From the IMG/VR virus record IMGVR_UViG_3300035158_000384, positions 1-64,000 of that record: DNA of 64,000 bases; one strand, given 5' to 3'. Shown here piece after piece: positions 23,494-31,719 of the stretch. The notes beneath the pieces are model-generated. The model saw nothing but the letters and a program-made list of their open reading frames with translations, did no database searches and had not been told where the DNA came from. The translations under genes and the position numbers were made by a program. The DNA is from a virus. Numbering within the stretch: the stretch's first letter is position 1; the number at the start of each line of letters is the position of its first letter.

Positions 23494-23688
23494 TCAAGAA
23501 TCCCGTGGTTCAGGAACAAACTCCCCCGGCTTGCGTAGTGATTCCACACGGGCAGACAACTTGCCGGAAGGTTCCTGCGAACACCTCCGGCAGACATGGC
23601 GGTGTTTCGGTAGAAACTGTACCCAAACGATAACCTCGGGAACCTCTTCCAGCTTCCCACAACTCAAGCATTGACTCAAGACCTTCAT
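23494..23688 (-). CDS. Small zinc-finger protein
   Basis: 64 residues from ATG 23688 behind GGGGG. CLSC near residue 7 and CRRC near residue 37 form a four-Cys zinc ribbon. The charged C-terminus follows. Probably nucleic-acid or protein binding; exact role unknown. Confidence 0.65.
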   Translation of the reverse strand: MKVLSQCLSCGKLEEVPEVIVWVQFLPKHRHVCRRCSQEPSGKLSARVESLRKPGEFVPEPRDS

Positions 23689-23749
23689 ACTATCCCCCTG
23701 TAGCCAAGGATAACGCACAAGGGACAGTTTGTAACAAATGCTCAACCCG

Positions 23750-24193
23750 TCAGCCGCCGAAACCCGGCTTAAACCGCAAGAGATTTCTCAGGAAGTTCGC
23801 CGCCTCCTCCGAGGACACGTCATCCCCGCGCTTGGCACGGCAGGCTATGCACTCACACAGCCCTTCCACAACAACAAACGCACCCTCAACTTTTTTGATT
23901 GTGCGCGAGAATCCGTCGGGAGTTTTCTCTACACCAACAGCCTTTTCAACGGCTTCCCAAAAGAGCCTGATTTGTGCGATTGTACACTGAGTGCTCTTCT
24001 GCGCCATATTTTGTAGTCTTTCAAGCTCCTCCATCAGTTTCCTGTCCTTATCCACACGCTCAAGGACGTTGCGGAATTGTTCCTTGACGGCTTCGGGAGC
24101 TTCCGACAGGTGGAGTATTACTTCGTCTCCCTCCTTTACCTCGTTACCAAATATCCGGTTGATGTAGTCTTCACCGCTGTTTTTGTCGTGCAT
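23750..24193 (-). CDS. Hypothetical helical protein
   Basis: 147 residues, mostly helical and charged, with CECIACRAKRG near residue 113 as a possible metal-binding patch. The ribosome site is GGGTAAGG. The C-terminal tail is LRFKPGFGG. Downstream of two other small genes of the RecQ group. Not recognised. Confidence 0.65.
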   Translation of the reverse strand: MHDKNSGEDYINRIFGNEVKEGDEVILHLSEAPEAVKEQFRNVLERVDKDRKLMEELERLQNMAQKSTQCTIAQIRLFWEAVEKAVGVEKTPDGFSRTIKKVEGAFVVVEGLCECIACRAKRGDDVSSEEAANFLRNLLRFKPGFGG

Positions 24194-24209
24194 GCCTTAC
24201 CCTTTCTGC

Positions 24210-24431
24210 TCAATCCTGTTGGGGTGAAGAAGCACCCCACAAGTTTTCCAGCGTTAGCACTTCAAACTCTGAAAAATCAACTTTCTCACGCGGTTTGTAA
24301 AACACGTACCGCGGAACCCGCGCCCCTGCTATTTCAATGTAAGTTAAAATATAGAACGCCGCATCCCCGGCGTAGTACCAGTTCTCGGTGTCATCCTTCC
24401 TAATACACAGACCCCTCACATTCGCATCCAT
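24210..24431 (-). CDS. Hypothetical protein
   Basis: 73 residues behind AGGAGA. Mixed alpha/beta with a Tyr-rich middle (NWYYAGDAAFYILTYIE). It starts nine bases after the RecQ-like stop, hence co-transcribed. Function unknown. Confidence 0.6.
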   Translation of the reverse strand: MDANVRGLCIRKDDTENWYYAGDAAFYILTYIEIAGARVPRYVFYKPREKVDFSEFEVLTLENLWGASSPQQD

Positions 24432-24440
24432 TGGGCTCTC

Positions 24441-26165
24441 CTACACTTCGTACTTCGCCTGTGGACCGTTGTTGAAGTAATTGCGGATGAAATCCACCCG
24501 ATCTGCTCTGTCAATCGTCTCGCCGTACTCGATCATCGCACCGAATCGCTGGGACTCTCGACTCCTCTTCCGAGCAACGTCCTCTGGAGGCAGGAGACGC
24601 CGCAGGTCGCCTTTTTCGAGCAATTTGGTGTATCGACCCAAAAAGACAGGTTCGAGCACCACAGCGCCGCTCTGTGCGATTTTTGTAAGGCTCCGTTTGA
24701 TCTGCGACGTAGGCAGGCCGGAACGGTCCCTCAAAGTTCGGTAATTCAAAGTATGCCGACCGCTTTGCCCAACCAATGACAACAGCAAAGCCGCAATGGT
24801 TCCCGCGTTCCTCTCGTGGGCCTCCCGTGCATAGTGTGCTAAAGCATTTCGAGAGATTGTCACTTCGAATTCCAAAGGTGGTTGTGCAATACGCTGAACC
24901 AAACCGTAGAGTTCCATGATGTTCAGGATATTCATGATAGCCATGTCGGGCAGAAAGGTTTTGAGTGCTTTCCCCAACGTACACGCTATGTATTTCTCAG
25001 TTTGTTTTATGGTTTGGCCCACGTCCCCGCACTCATGCAGGTAGCGCCACACAAGGTCGAAAGTCTCATACGCGGGGTTTGCGTTCTTCAAAAAATCTTT
25101 ACGCAGGTTATACGTGAATTCGTCCGTTATGAGAATAGTCCGTGAGGGTTTGCCGTCCCTACCTGCTCTCCCCGCTTCCTGCGTATAGGATTCGAGGCTG
25201 TTAGGATAGCCGACGTGAATGACATGGCGAATGTTTGGTACGTCGATACCCATGCCGAAAGCACAAGTAGCCACAATAATACGAGAACGCCCCGATTTGA
25301 AGCGATCCTGTACCCTGCGGCGTGCATCTCCGGGCATCCCAGCGTGGTAAAACGCGGCATCGTTAGCTGTATTCGCTCGAATTATCTCCGCAACCTTCTC
25401 CGCACCTTTTCGTGTTCCGATGTAGATAATGTGTGCGTCTGTCTTAAACGCTTGGGTTTTGCACAGGTCACGCACGATGTTCCATGCGTTGTATTTCCCC
25501 CCGTGCATGACTTCGTATGACAAATTTTCCCTTATGGGATCACCTATGAGGCGAGCCGGGTCTTCCAAACCCAAAGAATCACAAATGTCCCGCTCGATGT
25601 CTGCGGTGGCAGTAGCGGTGACGGCTATGATCTGCGGGCGTTCACCGTTTTCATCAATCAGGTTGTCCACAAGGTGCCGTCGGATGTGACGGTAAGCGGG
25701 TCGGAAATCGTGCCCGTACAAGCTCACGGTGTGTGCTTCGTCAATTACAATATAGTTCACATCGGTGTGACGCAGAGCTTCCTTAAACCGCTTGGTCCGC
25801 AGGCGTTCAGGTGCGACATACACCAAGTCGTAGTGTCCTTCCTGCATGTTTTGCAGAATGTTCAGGTGCTCTGCCTCGGGCACCAAACCGTTGAGCATTG
25901 CGGCCTGTATGCCTCTCGCTAAACAATCATCTCGTTGATCCTTGTGTAAAGCCACAAGTGGGGACACTACAATTGCAGTCCCTTGTGTTATCCGGGCCGG
26001 GATTTGAAAGATCAAGCTCTTGCCCCCTCCGGTGGCTTCGACCAGAAACAAGTCTTCGCCCTCGGCAACCGCACGAAGAGCGTGCTCCTGTACCGGATAG
26101 AACCGTGAGTATCCAAAATATCTACTGAGAGCTTCGTGACACGCGGACAGAAATTCAACGGACAT
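24441..26165 (-). CDS. RecQ-like DNA helicase
   Basis: 574 residues. Q-motif region FGYSRFYPVQEHAL, motif I ATGGGKS (about 44-50), motif II DEAH (about 142), motif III TATATAD, and motif VI QEAGRAGRDG (about 330). The linker region after motif VI lacks the four-Cys zinc site of cellular RecQ, and a winged-helix-like segment follows (LRDRSGLPTSQIKRSLTKIAQSGAVVL). There is no HRDC domain. It is expected to be a 3'-5' helicase for recombination intermediates. The start overlaps the stop of the small gene upstream. Confidence 0.9.
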   Translation of the reverse strand: MSVEFLSACHEALSRYFGYSRFYPVQEHALRAVAEGEDLFLVEATGGGKSLIFQIPARITQGTAIVVSPLVALHKDQRDDCLARGIQAAMLNGLVPEAEHLNILQNMQEGHYDLVYVAPERLRTKRFKEALRHTDVNYIVIDEAHTVSLYGHDFRPAYRHIRRHLVDNLIDENGERPQIIAVTATATADIERDICDSLGLEDPARLIGDPIRENLSYEVMHGGKYNAWNIVRDLCKTQAFKTDAHIIYIGTRKGAEKVAEIIRANTANDAAFYHAGMPGDARRRVQDRFKSGRSRIIVATCAFGMGIDVPNIRHVIHVGYPNSLESYTQEAGRAGRDGKPSRTILITDEFTYNLRKDFLKNANPAYETFDLVWRYLHECGDVGQTIKQTEKYIACTLGKALKTFLPDMAIMNILNIMELYGLVQRIAQPPLEFEVTISRNALAHYAREAHERNAGTIAALLLSLVGQSGRHTLNYRTLRDRSGLPTSQIKRSLTKIAQSGAVVLEPVFLGRYTKLLEKGDLRRLLPPEDVARKRSRESQRFGAMIEYGETIDRADRVDFIRNYFNNGPQAKYEV

Positions 26166-26167
26166 GA

Positions 26168-26368
26168 TTATTCATCCTCGTAAATCTCGTTGCGAGCAAG
26201 AGCTTTGGCCGTTTCCAGCGTCAGAAAAGCGTCCCCCACCTCTGCGGGATACTGCATTGCTTCGACGCTCTCTTTAAGCTCTTCGTAGTCCTTCACAAAC
26301 CGCTCAAATACCTGTCTCTGTTTGCCTGTCAACGCAAGTTTTATTTCGTTAATCTCTTTCTGCGTCAT
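26168..26368 (-). CDS. Small helical protein
   Basis: 66 residues from ATG 26368 (MTQKEINEIKLALTG) behind GAGGGT. Entirely helical and charged. It immediately precedes the RecQ-like gene and may be an accessory. The 217-bp gap upstream (26369-26585) shows no gene, only a possible weak promoter on the minus strand (TTGAAA near 26575). Confidence 0.6.
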   Translation of the reverse strand: MTQKEINEIKLALTGKQRQVFERFVKDYEELKESVEAMQYPAEVGDAFLTLETAKALARNEIYEDE

Positions 26369-26585
26369 GTTGACCCTCGTGTAAAGTGTGGGGCCGCTCG
26401 TGGTTTGAACGGCCCCGAATATGGAACAAACAACGTACAGCATGTCACAGTTTCCCCCGTAGTACTCAGAGTGCGTTTAGGTTTACATTTTAACACCCCC
26501 CTTTTTGCTCGGTTCCCGAGGTTTCGAGATCGTTCATCGGAGGTTCATACATTCAATTTGACGCCCCCTTTCAAATCCTATCACG

Positions 26586-26867
26586 TTAGCACAAAGCCAA
26601 GCCCATGATGACTTCATCGTCCCCGCAAAGGCGCACCAAAACAGCGGCAAAAGCATTTAGGGGATAATACCCGTCCCACCCCTTTTTGTGCAACTCCCCG
26701 CCGTCCTCGAAGCGTAAAAACTCGTTTATGTTGTACCATCCCCCTCGGAATTTTATGAAACCGTCCATCACAGCGTCGTCAAGGTCGTCGAAGTCCTCCT
26801 CAAGTACGGTTTCAGGAACCTCGTAGCGATAGCAAAGTGGACGTTCGGGTTCTGTCAAAATCTCCAT
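26586..26867 (-). CDS. Acidic hypothetical protein
   Basis: 93 residues behind GGGGGAG. It starts MEILTEPERPLCYRYEVPE and has an Asp-rich stretch near residue 25. Its net negative charge is notable. Coupled closely to 26878-27111. Not recognised. Confidence 0.65.
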   Translation of the reverse strand: MEILTEPERPLCYRYEVPETVLEEDFDDLDDAVMDGFIKFRGGWYNINEFLRFEDGGELHKKGWDGYYPLNAFAAVLVRLCGDDEVIMGLALC

Positions 26868-26877
26868 TGTCTCCCCC

Positions 26878-27111
26878 TTACCATACGCCTTCCCACAGTT
26901 TCAATTCGCGCTTACCCTCTTCGGTGTCAAGCGCGGCCTCAACTTCCTCCGGCGCGAGAATCCTGCCGGTGTTGAGGTCCATGACGTGAACCGTCCCCGG
27001 CTCAGAAAAGGCGACTCTTGCGGCGGCCTCCGCCTTGCTAAGGTTTTTTGTCAACGGCTGGTACCGTGTCGGCCCCCAAGCCGCCGTTGCGTAATGTTTT
27101 TTCGCTTCCAT
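26878..27111 (-). CDS. Hypothetical protein
   Basis: 77 residues starting MEAKKHYATAAWGPTRYQPL behind GAGGGGGAG; the longer frame upstream overlaps another gene. Contains VHVMDLNTGRILAPEEVEAAL, a pattern resembling the neighbouring gene's IYLLDTKTSKVIAARQW. Function unknown. Confidence 0.6.
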   Translation of the reverse strand: MEAKKHYATAAWGPTRYQPLTKNLSKAEAAARVAFSEPGTVHVMDLNTGRILAPEEVEAALDTEEGKRELKLWEGVW

Positions 27112-27112
27112 G

Positions 27113-27415
27113 TCACTCCCCCTCGTCCTCAGTAGTCCAAGGGCCAAGAGCCTGCATCTCCTCGATGTGCTCTTTGGTAATGACCCCAAAACTGTTGTTG
27201 AAGCCGTTGACGGCAAACACATAGTACCTGTCATCGACGGCCTCTAGCTCCGCGCCTGCGTCGCGGAGCAGTATGTCCAATTGATTATGTGGGCGGTGAG
27301 TCGCGTAGGATCGCCATTGACGGGCCGCGATCACCTTTGAGGTCTTGGTGTCGAGCAGGTATATTGTCGGTCCACCCGCAGGATTCACACGGCCCGTGTT
27401 CACTCTGTCGGACAT
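27113..27415 (-). CDS. Hypothetical protein
   Basis: 100 residues from ATG 27415 behind GGGAG. Segment IYLLDTKTSKVIAARQW near residue 19 resembles a segment in 26878-27111. Its stop is one base from the next start, so the two are coupled. Not recognised. Confidence 0.6.
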   Translation of the reverse strand: MSDRVNTGRVNPAGGPTIYLLDTKTSKVIAARQWRSYATHRPHNQLDILLRDAGAELEAVDDRYYVFAVNGFNNSFGVITKEHIEEMQALGPWTTEDEGE

Positions 27416-27421
27416 CTTCAC

Positions 27422-27772
27422 TCACTCCCAATCGGTGAAATGTGCATCAAAATCGGCCATATCTGCCGTGACGATGACCACCACAGCCTGTTCGAGCCGG
27501 TAGCGATGTCCGATGTTGCCGTGGGCGCGGACGGTGAGTTCCGCCGCCCGCTCCGCCAGCGCCGCCGGGGTGGTCTCTGTAGCACGCATCCAGAGGTCGA
27601 CGAGATTGCGGCGGACGAACCCCCCGTGTGTGCGGTACACGACGAAGGTCGGGAGTTTGCCTCGACCCTCGCAAGCGAGCTTTTCCCTCGCCTGCGGGGT
27701 CACGATGATAGAGCAGTCATAGGCCAAACGCGGGTGCCGCTCTGCCTGACTTTTGGCTGTCATTCTGTTCAT
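27422..27772 (-). CDS. Hypothetical protein
   Basis: 116 residues from ATG 27772 (MNRMTAKSQAERHPR) behind AAGGGAG, overlapping the preceding stop as ATGA. Alpha/beta with an Arg-rich middle and VVVIVTADMADFD near the end. Part of the unit that starts at 28305. Not recognised. Confidence 0.65.
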   Translation of the reverse strand: MNRMTAKSQAERHPRLAYDCSIIVTPQAREKLACEGRGKLPTFVVYRTHGGFVRRNLVDLWMRATETTPAALAERAAELTVRAHGNIGHRYRLEQAVVVIVTADMADFDAHFTDWE

Positions 27773-28305
27773 TTCATGCTCCCTTCTGTCGTGGTTTTCC
27801 GGGCCGCCTGCCACACCAAGGCCATCTCCGCCTGTATTTCGTCCTCGCGGCGGTAGGCGGCGTGGCGAGCCTCCCGAAATTTTTTCGATGTTACGTCGGT
27901 GGCGACCCAGCACCCGTAGGCATAGGCCGCTGTTTCACGAGCGACGCGGGCGATGTCGTCCAACGTCCAGTCGTCATTGCCGCCGAACTCCTCCTCCCAC
28001 AGGTCGAGGATTTCGGCGCTCCACAATTTGGAGGTATCCTCGCCTGCGGCGTGGGCGTAGAGGGCTTCGACGATGCGCCCGAGACCTTCCCGCTCGGCAT
28101 CAGGCACGCATTTGCGCACCCGCTCGAGAAAGAGCGCCCCGAGCCGGAAGCGCTCGCGGCCCCCCTCTTTGTCGAGCTTCTCGATTTCCGCCACCAAACT
28201 GGTCTCGTGCCTCCAGATGACGGGATTTTCGCGCTTGCACCTGCGGCACATGGTGTCGTCGCTCTTGGTCGGTGCGCCGCACAACGAACAGGGTCCGCCT
28301 CTCAT
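27769..28305 (-). CDS. Zinc-ribbon hypothetical protein
   Basis: 178 residues from ATG 28305 (MRGGPCSLCGAPTK), the first gene after a repeated operator-promoter cassette. CSLC and CRRC near residues 6-24 form a zinc ribbon; a helical, Trp-containing domain follows. The region between promoter and start is a leader repeated at other loci, so translated extension of the frame upstream is not expected. Function unknown. Confidence 0.7.
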   Translation of the reverse strand: MRGGPCSLCGAPTKSDDTMCRRCKRENPVIWRHETSLVAEIEKLDKEGGRERFRLGALFLERVRKCVPDAEREGLGRIVEALYAHAAGEDTSKLWSAEILDLWEEEFGGNDDWTLDDIARVARETAAYAYGCWVATDVTSKKFREARHAAYRREDEIQAEMALVWQAARKTTTEGSMK

Positions 28306-28419
28306 GGTCCTCGCTCCCTTCTCCGATTTTGGCCCCTGTTTCCGGTTGGAGCCGTTCACCGTATCACTCTGCCTGAAGTATACCACACGCTTGACACAAT
28401 GTCAAGCCCTTTTTCAAAA
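28306..28419 (-). repeat. Operator-promoter-leader cassette, copy 1
   Basis: Begins upstream with the T-rich run and operator-promoter (28377-28405), then a leader of about 70 nt containing GAACGGCTCCAACCGG and GGAGAAGGGAG before the start codon. Nearly the same block recurs at 28728, 31720, 41514 and, shorter, at 42689. Confidence 0.85.
28377..28405 (-). promoter_or_regulatory. Operator-overlapped promoter
   Basis: TTGACA, 17-bp spacer, TATACT, with the perfect palindrome TTGACACAATGTCAA (28391-28405) covering the -35 box and an extended -10 TG. Drives 27769-28305 and the genes below it. Confidence 0.85.
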
Positions 28420-28462
28420 AAATTTATCGGTCATGCGTGTAGTGACCCTCATAAATAAAAAA

Positions 28463-28496
28463 GCCTTGCCCACCCTAAAGTCAGAGCGGACAAGGC
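28463..28496 (-). terminator. Terminator after 28512-28727
   Basis: Minus-strand stem GCCTTG/CAAGGC followed by TTTTTTATTTAT, directly downstream of the gene at 28512-28727 and upstream of cassette copy 1. Confidence 0.7.
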
Positions 28497-28511
28497 ATGA
28501 GAAGGGCTCGG

Positions 28512-28727
28512 TTACGTGACCTCCGGCGCATCCAGCCACGCATCGATCATGGCCTGTGCTTCTGCGAGCGTCTCCGCCTGCGGGCACTCTTCATCGGGCA
28601 ACTCGCGCCCCTGTTTGCACACAGGGATCACGATGGGCAGTTCCCCGATGGGGGGGTCGTTCTCCCAGCCCTGCTGGAAGGCCGCGTTGAACTTGATTCT
28701 GTACCCTCTGTGGTAAAAGTAACTCAT
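28512..28727 (-). CDS. Small acidic protein under cassette promoter
   Basis: 71 residues from ATG 28727 (MSYFYHRGYRIKFN) behind GGGAG. It is alone in its transcript, with a cassette promoter before it and a terminator after it. Acidic C-terminal half. Function unknown; the arrangement suggests an early host-takeover gene. Confidence 0.7.
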   Translation of the reverse strand: MSYFYHRGYRIKFNAAFQQGWENDPPIGELPIVIPVCKQGRELPDEECPQAETLAEAQAMIDAWLDAPEVT

Positions 28728-28870
28728 GGTCCTCGCTCCCTTCTCCGTTTTTGGCTCCTGTTTCCGGTCGAAGCCTTCCACCGTATCACTCTGCCTGAAG
28801 TATACCACATCTTGACACAATGTCAAGCCCTTTTTCAAAAAAATTTCCGGGAAGCCGGGGAAACGGCATT
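28728..28870 (-). repeat. Terminator-operator-promoter-leader cassette, copy 2
   Basis: Shares with the other copies the CCCCGGCTTCCCGG stem with T7, the operator-promoter at 28799-28826, and the leader with GGAAACAGG and GGAGAAGGGAG. It separates 28882-29103 from 28512-28727. Confidence 0.85.
28799..28826 (-). promoter_or_regulatory. Operator-overlapped promoter
   Basis: TTGACA, 16-bp spacer, TATACT; palindrome TTGACACAATGTCAA at 28812-28826. Drives 28512-28727. Confidence 0.83.
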
Positions 28871-28881
28871 GGAAAAGGGTT

Positions 28882-29103
28882 TCACGCCGCGGCAGATTTC
28901 AGCCGCTCAACCAACGTGGCCCCCTCGGATGTGGTACCGTATTCAGTATCGCCACCCCGCCCAACGAACCAATCGATCAGCCCTCTCGTTTCGAGGGCCA
29001 TTAAATCCATCTGTATCGTTCCGACATGGTTTTCGCGGCGATAGGTTCCGCGGTGGATGTCGAGCAAGATCATAATTTGATTGAGGGTAAGAGCCTTAGT
29101 CAT
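28882..29103 (-). CDS. Winged-helix-like small protein
   Basis: 73 residues behind GGAGGG. The pattern LTLNQIMILLDI..., DLMALETRGLIDWF, and YGTTSEGATLVERL fits a winged helix (helix, recognition helix, then a T-x-G wing and last helix). Possibly a transcription factor or a phage host-takeover protein. Weak assignment. Confidence 0.6.
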   Translation of the reverse strand: MTKALTLNQIMILLDIHRGTYRRENHVGTIQMDLMALETRGLIDWFVGRGGDTEYGTTSEGATLVERLKSAAA

Positions 29104-29121
29104 TTTAGCCCTCCGAGGGTG

Positions 29122-29328
29122 TCAAGCGCGACCTTTTCTTTGAAGCATCCTGTTCAACTGGGCAAACGCTCTGTGCATGGCCACCTCTTTTCGAGAGTGC
29201 CATGCTGTAGCCCGAAGTTTCGCGGTGACGTGGTGCAAGTCCACCTGAAACTCACCTGTAGTGTTGTTATACTTGACCTTGATCCTCACCCTTGGGTCTT
29301 GCTTGTGTACTCTAAATGGCATCATCAC
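29122..29328 (-). CDS. Small basic protein
   Basis: 68 residues, basic (MMMPFRVHKQDPRVRIKVKY), behind GAGG; the start overlaps the stop of 29312-29548. A likely nucleic-acid-binding charge pattern, but no motif. Function unknown. Confidence 0.6.
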   Translation of the reverse strand: MMMPFRVHKQDPRVRIKVKYNNTTGEFQVDLHHVTAKLRATAWHSRKEVAMHRAFAQLNRMLQRKGRA

Positions 29329-29548
29329 CTCGATCCTCTCCCTCTTGCCGAGTCCGACGTTTTCTCGTGACTAGACCAAAAAACCAGCCTCCGATAGTAA
29401 CGCCATAGAGTCGCCAAGCCCACGATTGACGGCTGTTACGCACCGCCAGCGACAACAATGTCTCGGGTTCTCCGAGACCCAAAGCTTCCGCCCCAAAGAG
29501 GTATAAAGCGTCCTGCCCCCGTAGTTCCTTGCCGAAGTATATCTTCAT
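29312..29548 (-). CDS. Hypothetical protein with hydrophobic segment
   Basis: 78 residues behind GGGAGGGG. A moderately hydrophobic stretch near residues 46-60 (LYGVTIGGWFFGLVT) could be a single membrane pass, followed by a basic Arg/Lys tail. An operator palindrome lies directly upstream. Possibly a small membrane protein; function unknown. Confidence 0.6.
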   Translation of the reverse strand: MKIYFGKELRGQDALYLFGAEALGLGEPETLLSLAVRNSRQSWAWRLYGVTIGGWFFGLVTRKRRTRQEGEDRGDDAI

Positions 29549-29563
29549 TTATACCCCTCCCGC

Positions 29564-29578
29564 TTGACACAACGTCAA
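29564..29578. promoter_or_regulatory. Palindromic operator between genes
   Basis: TTGACACAACGTCAA, overlapping the stop of the nucleotidyltransferase gene and lying just upstream of the ribosome site of 29312-29548. Confidence 0.7.
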
Positions 29579-30477
29579 AGTCTGTCGAGGGCTTTCCGGG
29601 TGATCTCGTGTATTTCGCGAAGAGCCTGCTTATCGGCGTCGGAACGTACAATTTCGGCATTGGACAGCTTACCGAAATTGTGCTCCAAACAATTCAGTAG
29701 CAACTCTGTGAGAGCATCCCAATCAGGGCTGTATCGCAGGTCGCTTGTGTCATACAGAGGCTCAAGCGCTTTCATCTTGTCGTCAAAATGATTCTCCAAC
29801 CGTTCAACCGTCCACTCACCCCGGCGAACAGCCTTCATCTCTTCTGCGTTCCGCCCGAGTACAAGATCGCCGGTGGCGAGTATTTGCTCGACCTCGTCAA
29901 GTAGTCTCACAAGGTGATAGCCAAATTTCACGTCAAACCCATGCTTCTCCACCAAAGCTTGCCGCTTACTGTCCTTTTTGGGGTTCTTGGTCTTGATTTT
30001 GTGCAACTGCGAGTAAGCGTAGCCTTTGAACTTGTGCCACGCTCTCTTGGAGAGGAAAAGCTTGCGGTTCTCGCGGACCATGTCCCCGACTGCCGTACTG
30101 TGGAGAACGCAACGCTGTGGAACAAACAGGCTGTCCACCATATTTGGGTTGTTGTCTCCACACAAGGCGAAGTACTTCGCAATGGAGTAGATACAAAAAT
30201 CATACTCCTGACCGGTATCGGGGACGACGACCCCATGTTGCGAATACTGATCGAACGCCTCTTTTGGCTTGTTGTACCCGTAAATGAACCCGTCGGTGTG
30301 CGGGAACACGATCCGCTTTGGGGGGATACAAAATCCGTAGAGGTCCATGTCGCTCGTGTCGTTGGACACATTGTATGCAACCGAACCCATTATGACTTCC
30401 CATTGCGTAGTGTTGGGAAACCACGGCGGCCCGTGTATCAAACCCTGCTTGATCAGTTTATCCACATGGCTGGCCAC
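29575..30477 (-). CDS. RlaP-type nucleotidyltransferase (DNA polymerase beta superfamily)
   Basis: 300 residues from GTG 30477 behind GGAGG. The motif GSVAYNVSNDTSDMDLYGF (about 31-49) is the GS-x-AYG..SDxD nucleotidyltransferase signature; the two Asp residues would bind metal. A long helical C-terminal domain follows. It resembles the RlaP group, predicted from genome context elsewhere to act in RNA repair by adding or removing nucleotides. The reaction and substrate are inferred. It is coupled to 30478-30726, whose stop touches its start. Confidence 0.8.
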   Translation of the reverse strand: MASHVDKLIKQGLIHGPPWFPNTTQWEVIMGSVAYNVSNDTSDMDLYGFCIPPKRIVFPHTDGFIYGYNKPKEAFDQYSQHGVVVPDTGQEYDFCIYSIAKYFALCGDNNPNMVDSLFVPQRCVLHSTAVGDMVRENRKLFLSKRAWHKFKGYAYSQLHKIKTKNPKKDSKRQALVEKHGFDVKFGYHLVRLLDEVEQILATGDLVLGRNAEEMKAVRRGEWTVERLENHFDDKMKALEPLYDTSDLRYSPDWDALTELLLNCLEHNFGKLSNAEIVRSDADKQALREIHEITRKALDRL

Positions 30478-30726
30478 TCAATCCTCCGGCGTCTCTTTTG
30501 TTATGTAACTTTCCAGCCTTTCCAGTCTTTTCAGTATTTCTCCTACCCAATCTTTCGGCGGTTCGTCCCCCTTTCGCCGCTTTATCACCTTGACGGTGAA
30601 GGGCGTCGTCTCCGTGCTGATTTCCAGCGCAAAATCCGCCTTGAAAAGTGGTTCGACGGACTCCCCTAAATCCACGGTCCAGCCCTCACGAGGGTTGTAG
30701 TACACGTACAGTTTGTTTTTGAGCAT
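30478..30726 (-). CDS. Small protein preceding nucleotidyltransferase
   Basis: 82 residues behind GGGG. Beta-rich N-terminal half and charged helical end (ILKRLERLESYITKETPED). Stop is directly adjacent to the nucleotidyltransferase start, suggesting a functional link. Not recognised. Confidence 0.65.
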   Translation of the reverse strand: MLKNKLYVYYNPREGWTVDLGESVEPLFKADFALEISTETTPFTVKVIKRRKGDEPPKDWVGEILKRLERLESYITKETPED

Positions 30727-30735
30727 TGCGAGCCC

Positions 30736-31257
30736 CTATGCGTTTACGCGATACCACGCCGCACGTAATGCGGATGCCCACCGTGCGGCTTTGTCCACCT
30801 CACCCGCCAAAATGACCCTGTGGAGTTTGCGGGTATCGTTCATGTAATTGATGATGCCCATAACAACAGATCGATCCAGCGATTCGGTCGTGAGCATCGT
30901 GAGCCCGTTGCCGTTGGAGTCAAATATCGCCCGGAAAACCGGCTCCAAACGTATTGTCCCCGTACCTTCCCACTCCCAACCCGTAACCGCTCCGCTTGTG
31001 CCGTACACAGGGGCGAAGGCCAGCGTATCGAGACGAAACAGACCCGCCTCGTACACCTCTACACATTTGGGTTTGGTGAACGCATAAACGTGGTCGTACA
31101 GACACGTAACCCACAGAGAATTACCGTGTCCGCCCTCGTAATCCGGTTCACGGATTTCGAGGTCCGTGGTGAACACCCCCATTGTCGGGGGAAGCCATAA
31201 CGCGGGAAAGCCTGTTTCCCGCGTTAGGACCGCCTTCCGTTTTTTATCATGATTCAT
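30736..31257 (-). CDS. Hypothetical protein
   Basis: 173 residues from ATG 31257 (MNHDKKRKAVLTRETG), overlapping the upstream stop as ATGA. Beta-rich (YEAGLFRLDTLAFAPVYG) with a helical end (AARWASALRAAWYRV). Member of the four-gene unit that begins at 31715. Function unknown. Confidence 0.65.
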   Translation of the reverse strand: MNHDKKRKAVLTRETGFPALWLPPTMGVFTTDLEIREPDYEGGHGNSLWVTCLYDHVYAFTKPKCVEVYEAGLFRLDTLAFAPVYGTSGAVTGWEWEGTGTIRLEPVFRAIFDSNGNGLTMLTTESLDRSVVMGIINYMNDTRKLHRVILAGEVDKAARWASALRAAWYRVNA

Positions 31258-31715
31258 GACGCCATCAGATTCTCCTCGATCACCCTGCGCAGAAGTGTGC
31301 GCGGGGTGAGCGTTCGCATGTCGATCCACCACCCGGCATCGTCGCGAGCCATGACCGCGTCCACGCCGGAAATGAGGGCGGCCTTTTTGCGCTCGTCCTT
31401 CTCGCTCTTGGGGGTCGCCTCGTCGAGGCGTTGCAGGAGCGCGGAGTACTCGGCCCATCTTTCGGCGCGGATTTGGAGTGCCCACCGCACCTGCTTTTCC
31501 GAGCCTTGAAGCTCGGGGAAGCCTTCCTTATCGGCCTCTGTAGCGGCCTGCTCTGCCGCCGCATTTCGCTCGGCCTCGACCTTGGCCTGCCAGCACTCCC
31601 GGCAAAGGCGTTCGGACTCGACATTTTCCAGCCGCCATTCCCGTTGCCTGTGAGGGCCGTAAAGCTGGATTTCTTCCTCGTGCCCACAGGCTCTTTCCAC
31701 CGTGTACCACGCCAT
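31254..31715 (-). CDS. Hypothetical protein with long charged helices
   Basis: 153 residues behind GGGAGCAAC, first gene after cassette copy 3. It starts MAWYTVERACGHEEEIQLYG; CGH and CRECW (about 10 and 38-42) may bind zinc. The middle is a Glu/Ala-rich helix suited to a coiled coil. Function unknown. Confidence 0.68.
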   Translation of the reverse strand: MAWYTVERACGHEEEIQLYGPHRQREWRLENVESERLCRECWQAKVEAERNAAAEQAATEADKEGFPELQGSEKQVRWALQIRAERWAEYSALLQRLDEATPKSEKDERKKAALISGVDAVMARDDAGWWIDMRTLTPRTLLRRVIEENLMAS

Positions 31716-31719
31716 TTGT

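Noticed and set aside
23385-23660. 91-codon minus-strand frame across the origin-like region
   Set aside because: It overlaps the zinc-finger gene at 23494-23688 in another frame and has no ribosome site.
28463-28496. Hairpin before cassette copy 1 considered as a CRISPR-like or repeat element
   Set aside because: It is a single stem with a T tract directly after a gene end, so a terminator explains it. No spacer-repeat array exists anywhere in the window.
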